Positions 35,986 through 43,917 of a stretch of 64,000 bases of DNA are shown piece by piece. The notes below the pieces were generated by a model. It was not told the origin of the DNA. It saw nothing but the letters and a program-made list of their open reading frames with translations, and ran no database searches. The position numbers and the translations under genes are program-made. Where the stretch lies: contig DATAOC010000019.1 of NCBI GenBank assembly GCA_036265915.1, forward strand, positions 1 to 64,000. The letters run 5' to 3'. The DNA is from AR12 sp036265915 (GTDB lineage Bacteria; Methylomirabilota; Methylomirabilia; Rokubacteriales; CSP1-6). Each line of letters starts with the position of its first letter. The first letter of the stretch is position 1.

Positions 35986-36780
35986 GTGGCGGGCGGCGAC
36001 CTCGCGAATCGCGTCGCCGTGCAGCTCTTCCGGCGGCTGCCGTGGCTCGCCGACGTCTGGGCGCGGCAGCGACGATTCGTCGAATCGAACTCGATTCCGT
36101 GGACGCCGATGCGCCGGCCGCTGCGCGAGGCCGTCGTCGCCCTGGTGACCACCGCCGGCGTGCATCGCCGGAGCGACCCGCCGTTCGACATGACGGATGC
36201 CGACGGCGATCCCGGCTATCGTGTCATTCCCGTCGGCACGCCACGGGGCGAGATCACGATCACGCACAAGTACTACGATCACGCGGCCGCCGACCGTGAC
36301 CTCAACGTGGTGCTGCCCGTCGACCGGCTGCAGGAGCTGGCGGCCGCGCGCGTCGTCGCCGGCGTCGCACCCCGGCTCTACTCGTTCATGGGCCACGTCG
36401 ATGGCGCCCATCTGCGAACGCTGATGGAGGCCACGGCGCCGGAGGTGGCGCGGCGGCTGCGCGATGACGGCTCCGACGCCGTGGTGCTGACACCTGCCTG
36501 AGGGCTCTGCAACCAGACCGTCGGTCTGGTGCAGCGGGCGATCGAGGCCGCCGGCGTGCCGACCATCGGGATCACGCTGCAGAAGGAGGTGACACGCCGC
36601 GTGCGACCGCCACGGGCGCTGTACCTCCGCTATCCGTTCGGGCATCCGCTCGGTGAAGCGTTCGCCACCGCGCAGCAGCGCACGATCCTGGGCGACGCGC
36701 TCGCCGCGCTCGAGACGATCTCCGAGCCGGGGACGATCGTGGAGCCGGGCTACCGATGGAAGCGCCACCGGTTCGCGTGA
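35986..36780 (+). CDS. GrdB-family selenoprotein (glycine/sarcosine/betaine reductase selenoprotein B-like), TGA decoded as selenocysteine
   Basis: Reading through one in-frame TGA at 36499-36501 gives a 264-residue protein. Before the TGA lie family segments (SIPWTPMRRPLREAVVALVTTAGVH, PFDMTDADGDPGYRVIP, ITHKYYDH); after it the frame continues open for 92 sense codons with the family-like C-half (NQTVGLVQRAIEAAGVPTI, PPRALYLRYPFGHPLGE). TGA falls at residue 172 in a U-x-x-C motif (U172, C175), the redox site usually CxxC or UxxC in this family. A SECIS-like hairpin follows at 36507-36534. I chose GTG 35986; ATG 35917 is in frame but overlaps the phosphoesterase. Automatic annotation would end it at 36501. 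Its end overlaps the TVP38 gene start. Confidence 0.82.
36507..36534 (+). promoter_or_regulatory. Bacterial SECIS-like hairpin for selenocysteine insertion
   Basis: Five bases after the in-frame TGA begins a stem CTGCA (36507-36511) pairing with TGCAG (36530-36534), a bulged A at 36512, then CCAGACC (36513-36519) pairing with GGTCTGG (36523-36529), closing a GTC loop. The loop starts 18 bases after TGA with G as first loop base. A bulge, a loop G in the first two positions and a 16-37 base distance are the known rules of bacterial SECIS elements recognised by SelB. Confidence 0.78.
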
Positions 36781-37481
36781 CGCCCGTTGCGTCGTGGTCG
36801 CGCCGGCGCCTTGCCCTGTGGATCCTCGCCGGCATGGCGGTCCTCGTCCTCGGGCACGCCGTCGACGTACCGTCGCGGCTGCCGCGCGCGCTGGCCGCCG
36901 TCGCCGGACTCGGCGCCTGGGGACTGGCGATCTTCGTGCTCCTCTACGTCGCCACCACCGTTGCCGTGCTGCCCGCCGTCGTCCTCACGCTCGGTGCGGG
37001 CGCCGTCTTCGGCGTCGTCCGCGGCTTCGTCCTCGTCTCGATCGGCGCCACGCTGGGCGCCACGCTGGCATTCCTCATCGGACGTCACCTGGCGCGCGAG
37101 GCGGTGATGAAGCGGCTGGCCGGCAACGCCACCGTGGTCGCCATCGACACCGCGGTCGCCCGCGACGGGTGGAAGATCGTGCTGCTCACGCGGCTGTCGC
37201 CGCTCTTTCCGTTCGTGTTCCTGAACTACATGTTCGGTCTGACCCGCGTGCCCCTGGGCGAGTACGTCGTGGCCTCCGCGATCGGGATGATGCCCGCCAT
37301 CGCGCTCTACACGTATCTCGGGTCGCTGGCGGGCGATGTCGCGGCGGCCGCGGCCGGCGCTCGCACGCGCTCGCCGTGGGAGTGGGCGCTCTACGCGGTG
37401 GGCCTCGTCGCCACCCTGGCCGTCGCGCTCTACGTCACGCGGGTGGCGCGCCGCGCCCTCGACCGCCGCATCGCATCGTGA
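36756..37481 (+). CDS. TVP38/TMEM64 family (SNARE-associated/DedA-like) membrane protein
   Basis: A 241-residue inner-membrane protein with several hydrophobic spans and the family core FGVVRGFVLVSIGATLGATLAFLIGRHLAR, then ARDGWKIVLLTRLSPLFPFVFLNYMFGLTRV (the conserved R-x-SP-x-FPF region). Such proteins may move or flip lipid-linked molecules. It starts 25 bases inside the selenoprotein gene's end and its stop overlaps the next start by four bases (GTGA), so it is part of the same transcription unit. TVP38 genes are often found beside mercuric-reductase-like flavoproteins, as here. Confidence 0.85.
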   Translation: MEAPPVRVTPVASWSRRRLALWILAGMAVLVLGHAVDVPSRLPRALAAVAGLGAWGLAIFVLLYVATTVAVLPAVVLTLGAGAVFGVVRGFVLVSIGATLGATLAFLIGRHLAREAVMKRLAGNATVVAIDTAVARDGWKIVLLTRLSPLFPFVFLNYMFGLTRVPLGEYVVASAIGMMPAIALYTYLGSLAGDVAAAAAGARTRSPWEWALYAVGLVATLAVALYVTRVARRALDRRIAS

Positions 37482-38995
37482 CGCCGACGCTGACGCCGTG
37501 GGACGAGCACAACCGCACGCTCGTGGCCAACGTGCACCCGCCGGGCTGGGTCAATCCCGCGCCGGCGGCCCGCTACAACGTGGTCGTCGTCGGTGCCGGC
37601 ACGGCGGGCCTCGTGACGGCGGCGGCCGCGGCCGGGCTCGGCGCCCGAGTCGCGCTGGTGGAGCGGCACCTCATGGGCGGAGATTGCCTCAACGTCGGGT
37701 GCGTGCCGTCGAAGGCGCTGCTCCGGGCCGCACGAGCCGTTGCCGACGTGAGACGGGCCGGCGACTTCGGCGTCCGCGTCCCCGACGGCACGCATGTCGA
37801 CTTCGCTGCGGTGATGGAGCGCCTGCGCCGCGTGCGAGCGGCCATGAGCCCGGCCGATTCGGCCGCGCGCTTTCGCGGTCTCGGTGTCGACGTCTTTCTC
37901 GGCGCCGCGCGATTCGTCGGCCCGGACACGGTGCGGGTCGGTGAGGCGCTACTGCGCTTCAGGCGTGCGGTCATCGCGACCGGCGCGCGAGCGGTCGTGC
38001 CGGACATCCCCGGCCTCGCGGAGGCCTCGTGCCTCACGAACGAGACGGTGTTCGATCTGACCGAGCTGCCGCGGCGTCTCGCCGTCATCGGAGGCGGCCC
38101 GATCGGCTGCGAGCTGGCGCAGGGCTTCGCTCGTCTCGGCGCCGCCGTCACCCTGCTCGACACGGCGTCGCGGATCCTGACGCGCGAGGACGTCGACGTG
38201 TCGGCGTGCGTGGAGCGGGCCCTCACGAGCGACGGCGTGCGCCTCGTCCTCGGCAGTGAGATCGTGAGCGTCCAGCGTGGCCCCGCCGGCGAGCGGACGC
38301 TTCACGTGACGAGCGCGCAGGGCGCGGAGACGCTGACGGCCGACGCGATTGTCGTCGGCGCCGGGCGCGCGCCCAACGTCGAGGACCTCGGCCTCGCCGC
38401 CGCCGGCGTGGAGTTCGACGCCCGTCACGGCGTTCGGGTCGACGACCGGCTGCGCACGTCGAATCGCCGGATCTTCGCCGCCGGGGACGTCTGCTCGGAC
38501 CACCGCTTCACTCACAACTCGGATGCCCAGGCGCGTATCGTGGTCCGGAACGCGCTCTTCTTCGGCCGGGCCCGGGCGAGCGCGCTGACGCTGCCGTGGT
38601 GTACGTATACCGATCCGGAGGTCGCCCACGTCGGACTCTCCGCGCGCGACGCCGAGGCCCGGGGCATCCGCGTGCGCACGTACGTGCGCGCGCTGGCCGA
38701 CGTCGACCGCGCCCGCCTCGACGGCGAGACGGACGGCTTCGTGAAGATCCACGTGCGCCCCGGCTCCGATCGCATCGTGGGCGGCATCGTCGTCGCCCGT
38801 CACGCGGGGGAGATCGTGTCCGCGCTGACCATGGCCATCGGCCATCGCATCGGCCTCGCGCGCCTCGCGAACGTCATCCATCCCTATCCGACACAGGCGG
38901 AGGCGATCCGTGCGCTCGGCGATGCCTACAACCGCGAGCGGCTGACGCCGTGGACGAAGCGCGCGCTGCGCGCCTGGTTCGCCGCCCGGCGCTAG
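37478..38995 (+). CDS. Pyridine nucleotide-disulfide oxidoreductase (mercuric reductase/dihydrolipoamide dehydrogenase-like)
   Basis: A 505-residue flavoprotein. The FAD motif GAGTAG is at 39-44, the redox-active pair C70-x4-C75 in GGDCLNVGCVPSK, the NAD(P)H motif GGGPIG near 205, and the FAD-binding GDV later (FAAGDVCSDHRFTHNS). Near the C-terminus IHPYPTQAEA supplies the His-Glu pair. The N-terminal HMA domain and C-terminal CC of true MerA are absent, so this is an uncharacterised homologue. GTG 37478 overlaps the TVP38 stop. It could reduce a disulfide or selenosulfide partner in this cluster. Confidence 0.88.
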   Translation: MTPTLTPWDEHNRTLVANVHPPGWVNPAPAARYNVVVVGAGTAGLVTAAAAAGLGARVALVERHLMGGDCLNVGCVPSKALLRAARAVADVRRAGDFGVRVPDGTHVDFAAVMERLRRVRAAMSPADSAARFRGLGVDVFLGAARFVGPDTVRVGEALLRFRRAVIATGARAVVPDIPGLAEASCLTNETVFDLTELPRRLAVIGGGPIGCELAQGFARLGAAVTLLDTASRILTREDVDVSACVERALTSDGVRLVLGSEIVSVQRGPAGERTLHVTSAQGAETLTADAIVVGAGRAPNVEDLGLAAAGVEFDARHGVRVDDRLRTSNRRIFAAGDVCSDHRFTHNSDAQARIVVRNALFFGRARASALTLPWCTYTDPEVAHVGLSARDAEARGIRVRTYVRALADVDRARLDGETDGFVKIHVRPGSDRIVGGIVVARHAGEIVSALTMAIGHRIGLARLANVIHPYPTQAEAIRALGDAYNRERLTPWTKRALRAWFAARR

Positions 38996-38996
38996 C

Positions 38997-39740
38997 GTGG
39001 CGGCTGCGGTGCGCGTCGGTGTGCTCGTGGTGGCGGTGGCGGTGATGGTGCACGCCATCGTCGCGGCCGGCGCTCCGCTGGTGGAGGTCGGACGGTTCAG
39101 CGCCCCCGCGGCTCCGGACGCGCTACCGCCCGGCTGGGAGCCGCTCGCGTTCAGGAGCGTCGCGCGGCACACGGAGTACCGGGTCGTGCGCGACGGCGAC
39201 GGCTGGGTGCTGAGGGCGACCAGCGACGCCAGCGCGTCGGCGCTGTACCGTCGCCTCGATGTCGATGCGGCCGCCTATCCCCGGCTGACGTGGCGGTGGA
39301 AGGTCGACAACGTCGTCGCCACGGCCGACGCGCGGCGAAAGACGGGCGATGATTACGCCGCGCGCGTCTACGTCGTCTTTCGATACGACGCGGCGCGGGC
39401 GACGACGTGGGAGCGGACGATGTATCGTGCCTACCGGCTCGTCTACGGGACCGATCCGCCCGCGAGCGCCATCAACTATGTCTGGGACAATCGCCTGCCG
39501 CCCGGCACGGCGCTCGACAATGCGTACACGAGCCGCGCGAAGATGCTCGTGCTGCGCAGCGGCACGGCCGAGATCGGGCGCTGGGTGACCGAGACGCGCA
39601 ACGTGCTGGACGACTATCGCCGGCTGATCGGCGGCGACCCGCCCCGCATCGCGGCCGTGGCCGTGATGACCGACACCGACGACACCGGTGAGCGGGCGAC
39701 CGCCTGGTACGACGCCATCGCGTTCCTTCCGCCGGAGTGA
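38997..39740 (+). CDS. Exported DUF3047 protein
   Basis: A 247-residue protein, GTG start one base after the flavoprotein stop, with a hydrophobic signal segment (about residues 5-25). The mature part shows the DUF3047 pattern: LPPGWEPLAFRSVARHTEYRVV, PRLTWRWKVDNVVATADARRKTGDDYAARVYVVF, and NYVWDNRLPPGTALDNAYTSRAKMLVLRSG. DUF3047 proteins are periplasmic and uncharacterised. Its place inside the cluster between the flavoprotein and the transferases suggests a role in the same pathway. Confidence 0.8.
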   Translation: MAAAVRVGVLVVAVAVMVHAIVAAGAPLVEVGRFSAPAAPDALPPGWEPLAFRSVARHTEYRVVRDGDGWVLRATSDASASALYRRLDVDAAAYPRLTWRWKVDNVVATADARRKTGDDYAARVYVVFRYDAARATTWERTMYRAYRLVYGTDPPASAINYVWDNRLPPGTALDNAYTSRAKMLVLRSGTAEIGRWVTETRNVLDDYRRLIGGDPPRIAAVAVMTDTDDTGERATAWYDAIAFLPPE

Positions 39741-39743
39741 GCG

Positions 39744-40433
39744 ATGCGCCTGTCCATCATCATCCCCGCGCTCGATGAGCGCGCGAACCTCGCGCGCCTG
39801 CTGCCCGAGCTGCTGGCGCGCGAGCCGGACGCCGAGCTCATCGTGGTGGACGGCGGCAGCACGGACGACAGCCACGCCGTGGTGGCCCGCGTCGCCGGTG
39901 TGCGATGGGTGCGCAGCGCGCCCGGGCGCGCGCGCCAGATGAACGCCGGCGTCGCCGCCGCGCACGGTGACGTGCTGCTGTTCCTGCACGCGGATACCGC
40001 GCTGCCCGACGGGGCCGGTCGCGCCATCCGTGCCGCGCTGGCCGACCCGGCGGTCGTGGCGGGGCGATTCGACGTCCGGCTCGACAGCCGGCGGCCGCTG
40101 CTCCGCGTGGTCGCGTGGATGATGAACCGCCGGTCGCGACTCACGGGCATCTCCACCGGCGATCAGGCGATCTTCGTGCGCCGCGCGGTGTTCGACGCGC
40201 TCGGCGGCTACGCGGACATCCCTCTGATGGAGGACGTGGAGCTCACGCGCCGCCTGAAGCGGCGCGGTCGGCTGGCCGCGCTGCCACTGCGGGTCACCAC
40301 CTCCGCGCGCAAGTGGGAGCGCGAGGGCGCGATCCGGACGATCGTGCTCATGTGGTCGCTTCGCCTGTGCTACGCGCTCGGCGTGGCGCCCGCCCGCCTG
40401 CACCGCTGGTACTACGGGGCGCGCCGTGACTAG
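39744..40433 (+). CDS. Family 2 glycosyltransferase, TIGR04283-type
   Basis: A 229-residue GT-A fold transferase: LSIIIPALDERANLARLLPELL, IVVDGGSTDDSHAVV, ARQMNAGVAAAHGDVLLFLHADTALP and RRSRLTGISTGDQAIFVRR. The order matches the family first named rSAM/selenodomain-associated transferase 2, later linked by annotation to arsenosugar biosynthesis. It follows DUF3047 by three bases and overlaps the partner TIGR04282 gene by eight bases. Confidence 0.82.
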   Translation: MRLSIIIPALDERANLARLLPELLAREPDAELIVVDGGSTDDSHAVVARVAGVRWVRSAPGRARQMNAGVAAAHGDVLLFLHADTALPDGAGRAIRAALADPAVVAGRFDVRLDSRRPLLRVVAWMMNRRSRLTGISTGDQAIFVRRAVFDALGGYADIPLMEDVELTRRLKRRGRLAALPLRVTTSARKWEREGAIRTIVLMWSLRLCYALGVAPARLHRWYYGARRD

Positions 40434-41139
40434 CGCGGCGCGCGCGGTGATCGCCGTCATGGCGAAGGCACCGCGCCCGGGACGCGTCAAGACGCGGCTG
40501 TCACCAGCGCTCTCCCGCGTCGCCGCCGCGCGTCTGGCGCGCGCGCTCTTGCTCGACACACTCGACACGGTGAGGCAGGTCCGCGGCGTACACCGCGTGG
40601 TGCTGTACGCTCCGCGACGCTCGCGCGCGTCGTTCAGGCAGCTCGCGGGCGACTTCGAGCCGATCGCGCAGCGCGCCGGTGATCTGGGACGCCGCCTGGC
40701 CCTGGCCTTCCGCGACTTGCACGCGCTCGGCCGGGGGCCGGTCGTCGTCATCGGCGGCGATGCGCCGGCGCTTCCGGCCGCCGTCCTCACGCGGGCGATC
40801 CGCGTGCTCGCCGACGGCCGCCACGGTGCCGTTCTCGGCCCCAGCGCCGATGGCGGCTACTACTTGATCGGCTCGCGCCGCCCGTGCGCGGCGCTCTTCC
40901 GCGGCATCGCGTGGAGCTCGCCCGCCGTCTTCTCGCAGACGCTCGCCCGCGCACGGCGGCAGCGGCTTGCCGTCGCCGTCCTGCCGCGATGGTGGGACGT
41001 CGACACGCCGGCCGATGTCGAGCGCTTGAGGCGATGGCTGGCCGCTCATCCCACGCGGCTGCCACACACGCGTCGCTGCCTGCGAGCGCTCGGCGTGACA
41101 CCGGCGCGGCGTCATTCCGTCAGGGATGCGACACGATGA
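40426..41139 (+). CDS. TIGR04282-type nucleotidyl/glycosyl transferase (DUF2064)
   Basis: A 237-residue CofC-like fold protein with the signature AKAPRPGRVKTRLSPALS near the start, VVVIGGDAPALPAAVLTRAI centrally and GPSADGGYYLIG. This is the family first named rSAM/selenodomain-associated transferase 1, a usual partner of TIGR04283. GTG start overlaps the previous gene by eight bases. A hairpin at 41154 probably ends the cluster transcript. Confidence 0.82.
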   Translation: MTSAARAVIAVMAKAPRPGRVKTRLSPALSRVAAARLARALLLDTLDTVRQVRGVHRVVLYAPRRSRASFRQLAGDFEPIAQRAGDLGRRLALAFRDLHALGRGPVVVIGGDAPALPAAVLTRAIRVLADGRHGAVLGPSADGGYYLIGSRRPCAALFRGIAWSSPAVFSQTLARARRQRLAVAVLPRWWDVDTPADVERLRRWLAAHPTRLPHTRRCLRALGVTPARRHSVRDATR

Positions 41140-41153
41140 CGCCTGCGGTGCAT

Positions 41154-41179
41154 GTGGCAGCGGCGTGCGCCGCGGCCAC
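41154..41179 (+). terminator. Hairpin terminator after the cluster
   Basis: GTGGC (41154-41158) pairs with GCCAC (41175-41179) and GCGGC (41160-41164) with GCCGC (41169-41173) around one A/G mismatch and a GTGC loop. It starts 15 bases after the last cluster gene's stop. No T run, so a factor-dependent or weak terminator is possible. Confidence 0.5.
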
Positions 41180-41201
41180 CGGCGGCACTCGCGTCAGCTC
41201 G

Positions 41202-41217
41202 GGCACGTGTGATGCAC
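41202..41217 (+). promoter_or_regulatory. Possible sigma-54-type promoter for the SPW/BON gene
   Basis: GGCACGTGTGATGCAC has the invariant GG and GC of sigma-54 promoters separated by exactly ten bases, with GGCACG matching the -24 box and ATGC against TTGC in the -12 box. It lies 37 bases before ATG 41255. A nearly identical 16-mer precedes the ASRT-like gene at 50885. Confidence 0.45.
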
Positions 41218-41254
41218 GTTCGTATGACGAGAGGTGTTAGAGGGAGGAAGGAAG

Positions 41255-42073
41255 ATGGACAGAGGTAATCGCTACCGCGATCCCGGCGTGCGCGACACCA
41301 TCGCGTGGGCCAGCGGGATCACGTTCCTGGCTGGGCTGTGGCTCATCGTGTCGTCGTTCCTGTTCGGGCCCTTCGCGGGCGCGGGCGGCGGGTCGTGGAA
41401 CAGCCTGATCGTCGGCATCGTCATCGCCGTACTGGCCGCCTGGCGTGCGACCGCGGCCTTCGACGCACCGGGTCTCAGCGGCATCAACGCCGTGCTCGGA
41501 GCCTGGATGATCGCGGCGCCGTTCGTGCTGGCGTACATGGATAATCCGGGCCGCGCGTGGAGCTCGATCATCGCCGGGTTCATCATCGTCATCTCGGCGA
41601 CGCAGAGCGCGACGGCGCTGCCCGAATCCGAGCACGAAACGTACACGACCCGGTCGGCCTATGACGCCGCGACATCGCCGTCCCGGCTCTTCCCGTACAT
41701 GTGGCCATACGCTTACGGCGGCTCCGCCTTCGGCCCCGCCGGATGGCCGCCGGAGGGGACCCAGGGATGGCGCCGCGAGGACGTCGGTGCGCCCGGTCAG
41801 TACCGCGGACGCGGACCGCGCGGCTGGCGGAGGACCGACGAGCAGATCCACCAGGCGATCGCCGAACGGATGGCGGACAACGCGGATCTCGACGCCAGCG
41901 AGATCGACATGGACGTGCGCGATGGCATCGTCACGCTCCGTGGCGCCGTCAGCAGCCGGTCGACGAAGCGGCTGGCGGAGGACATCGCCGAGTCGGTCGG
42001 CGGCGTGGAGGACGTGCGGAACGAGATCCGCGTACGCGGCGATCGCGCGCCGGGAGTGCGGCGCGCGGCGTGA
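41255..42073 (+). CDS. SPW-repeat membrane protein fused to a BON domain
   Basis: A 272-residue protein. Residues about 15-140 contain membrane spans with SPW-like repeats (ITFLAGLWLIVSSFLF, VLGAWMIAAPFVLAYMDNPG). A Pro/Gly/Tyr-rich linker follows, and the last ~75 residues form a BON domain (DEQIHQAIAERMADNADLDASEIDMDVRDGIVTLRGAVSSRSTKRLAEDIAESVGGVEDVRNEIRV), which binds phospholipid or ligands at membranes. A strong AGGGAGGAAGGA ribosome site precedes ATG 41255. Likely an envelope stress protein. Confidence 0.82.
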   Translation: MDRGNRYRDPGVRDTIAWASGITFLAGLWLIVSSFLFGPFAGAGGGSWNSLIVGIVIAVLAAWRATAAFDAPGLSGINAVLGAWMIAAPFVLAYMDNPGRAWSSIIAGFIIVISATQSATALPESEHETYTTRSAYDAATSPSRLFPYMWPYAYGGSAFGPAGWPPEGTQGWRREDVGAPGQYRGRGPRGWRRTDEQIHQAIAERMADNADLDASEIDMDVRDGIVTLRGAVSSRSTKRLAEDIAESVGGVEDVRNEIRVRGDRAPGVRRAA

Positions 42074-42242
42074 CGCGGTCCTGGTCGGTGCGGCGCTCGG
42101 CGTCAGCGTGTCGTGAGCGCGACATGATGACGCCGAACGGCCTCCGGCAGCCGCGAAAAACGCGGTGTTTCCGTCTGGCGCGCGGATTGCGACGGTGACC
42201 GGGCGACGGCGGCAGTGGTGATCAGCACCTCGGCCGCCGGCG

Positions 42243-42289
42243 TTCGCGCGACCGCCGTATCTCGCACCCCCCTACGGCGGTCGCGCGAA
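42243..42289. terminator. Bidirectional hairpin terminator
   Basis: A 17-bp perfect inverted repeat (42243-42259 with 42273-42289) with a 13-base loop lies between the SPW/BON stop (42073) and the convergent YejF stop (42307). The remaining intergenic sequence (42074-42242) holds no gene or other clear signal. Confidence 0.7.
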
Positions 42290-42306
42290 TGTGGGTCTGC
42301 GCCGGC

Positions 42307-43917
42307 TCACGGTTCCTGATCCACCGCCTCGAGGTCGAGCGCGGCGGCCAGGAGCGCACGCGTGTACGGCTCGCGCGGGGCCGCGAACAGCTGCTCGGTG
42401 GCGGCGCGCTCGACCACGCGGCCGTGTCGCAGCACCACGATCTCGTCGCTCATGGCGCGCACGACCTTCAGATCGTGGCTGATGAAGAGGTACGCGAGCC
42501 GGTGGCGTGCCTGCAGCTCCCGCAGCAGATCCACGATCTGGGCCTGGACCGACATGTCGAGGGCGGAGGTCGGCTCGTCGAGAACGACGAAGCGGGGTCG
42601 TAGCACCATGGCGCGCGCGATGGCGATTCGCTGGCGCTGCCCGCCCGAGAACTCGTGCGGATAGCGGTCGCGAAGCGCCGGATCGAGGCCGACCTCGGCG
42701 AGCGCCGCGTCGACGCGGTCACGTCGCTCGGCGGCGGTGGCGCCGATGGAATGCACGCCCAGCCCCTCACCGACGATCTGCGCGATCGACATCCGCGGCG
42801 ACAGCGCGCCGAACGGATCCTGAAAGACGACCTGCAGCTCGCGCCGTAGTGGCCGCACCTCGCGCGCGGACAGGCGCAGGAGATCGCGCCCGCCGGCCCG
42901 CACGCGGCCCTGGCAGGCCTGGAGTCGCACCATGGCCAGTCCGAGCGTCGTCTTGCCCGATCCGCTCTCGCCGACGACGCCCACCGTCTGTCCTTCACGG
43001 ACCGCGAGGCTGACGCCATCGACCGCCTTCACGTGGTCCACGACGCGCCTGAAGAGACCGCGGCGCACGGGAAACCAGACGCGGACGTCGTCGGCCTCGA
43101 TGACGATCGGCGCGTCGGCACGCGGGGCGCGCGGCCGCGGCGCCGGCTCGGCGGCGAGGAGCCGCCGCGTGTAGGGATGACGGGCGTGCGTGAAAATTTG
43201 CTCCACCGGGCCGGCCTCGACGATCTCGCCCGCCTGCATGACGGCGACGCGCTCCGCCATCTTGCGCACGACCGCGAGGTCGTGGGTGATCAGGAGCAGC
43301 GCCATGCCGAACTTCGCCTGCAAGCGGCGCAGGAGGTCGAGGATCTGCGCCTGGATCGTCACGTCGAGCGCCGTCGTCGGCTCGTCGGCGATGAGCAGGT
43401 CCGGCTCGTTGGCAAGTGCCATGGCGATCATCACGCGCTGCCGCTGCCCACCGGAGAGCTGGTGCGGGTAAGCGTCCAGCCGGCGCTCGGCTTCCGGCAG
43501 CCCGACGAGGCGCAAGAGCTCGAGCGTCCGGGCACGCGCGGCCGGGCGCGACAGGCCGCGGTGGACGCGCAGCGTCTCGTTCACCTGCTTCTCGATGGTG
43601 TGCAGCGGATTGAGCGAGGTCATCGGCTCCTGGAAGATCATGGCGACCCGATCCCCGCGGATGCGCTCCATGTCCGGCTCCGGGGCGCCGAGCAGCTCAC
43701 GGTCCTGAAAGCGGATGCTGCCGGCCGGGTGACGGGCGCGCGGGTAGGGCAGGAGCTGCATGATCGACAGCGCCGTGACCGACTTGCCCGAGCCGCTCTC
43801 GCCGACGAGCGCCAGCGTCTCGCCCCGGTCCAGCGCGAACGACACTCCGCGCACGGCCGCCACCTCGCCGCCGTCAACGGCGAACGAGACGGCGAGATCC
43901 TGCACGGCAAGGAGCAT
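42307..43917 (-). CDS. yejF: Oligopeptide ABC transporter, double ATP-binding protein (YejF)
   Basis: A 536-residue protein with two complete ABC ATPase halves: Walker A at 39-46 and again at about 313 (both GESGSGKS/T), signatures LSGGQRQR and FSGGQRQR, Walker B motifs LLIADEP and FVVLDEP. The fused two-domain layout is typical of YejF and drives import with YejBE. The start ATG 43917 overlaps the YejE stop by one base (TGATG). Confidence 0.9.
   Translation of the reverse strand: MLLAVQDLAVSFAVDGGEVAAVRGVSFALDRGETLALVGESGSGKSVTALSIMQLLPYPRARHPAGSIRFQDRELLGAPEPDMERIRGDRVAMIFQEPMTSLNPLHTIEKQVNETLRVHRGLSRPAARARTLELLRLVGLPEAERRLDAYPHQLSGGQRQRVMIAMALANEPDLLIADEPTTALDVTIQAQILDLLRRLQAKFGMALLLITHDLAVVRKMAERVAVMQAGEIVEAGPVEQIFTHARHPYTRRLLAAEPAPRPRAPRADAPIVIEADDVRVWFPVRRGLFRRVVDHVKAVDGVSLAVREGQTVGVVGESGSGKTTLGLAMVRLQACQGRVRAGGRDLLRLSAREVRPLRRELQVVFQDPFGALSPRMSIAQIVGEGLGVHSIGATAAERRDRVDAALAEVGLDPALRDRYPHEFSGGQRQRIAIARAMVLRPRFVVLDEPTSALDMSVQAQIVDLLRELQARHRLAYLFISHDLKVVRAMSDEIVVLRHGRVVERAATEQLFAAPREPYTRALLAAALDLEAVDQEP

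Noticed and set aside
36499..36501. Nonsense mutation creating a pseudogene
   Set aside because: The reading frame is otherwise intact on both sides, the TGA is at a redox position, and a matching hairpin follows. A sequencing error remains possible but is less likely.
36529..36780. Separate small gene after the TGA
   Set aside because: It is in the same frame as the upstream coding region, continues the same family, lacks a ribosome site, and the TGA is followed by a SECIS-like hairpin; one read-through gene explains it better.
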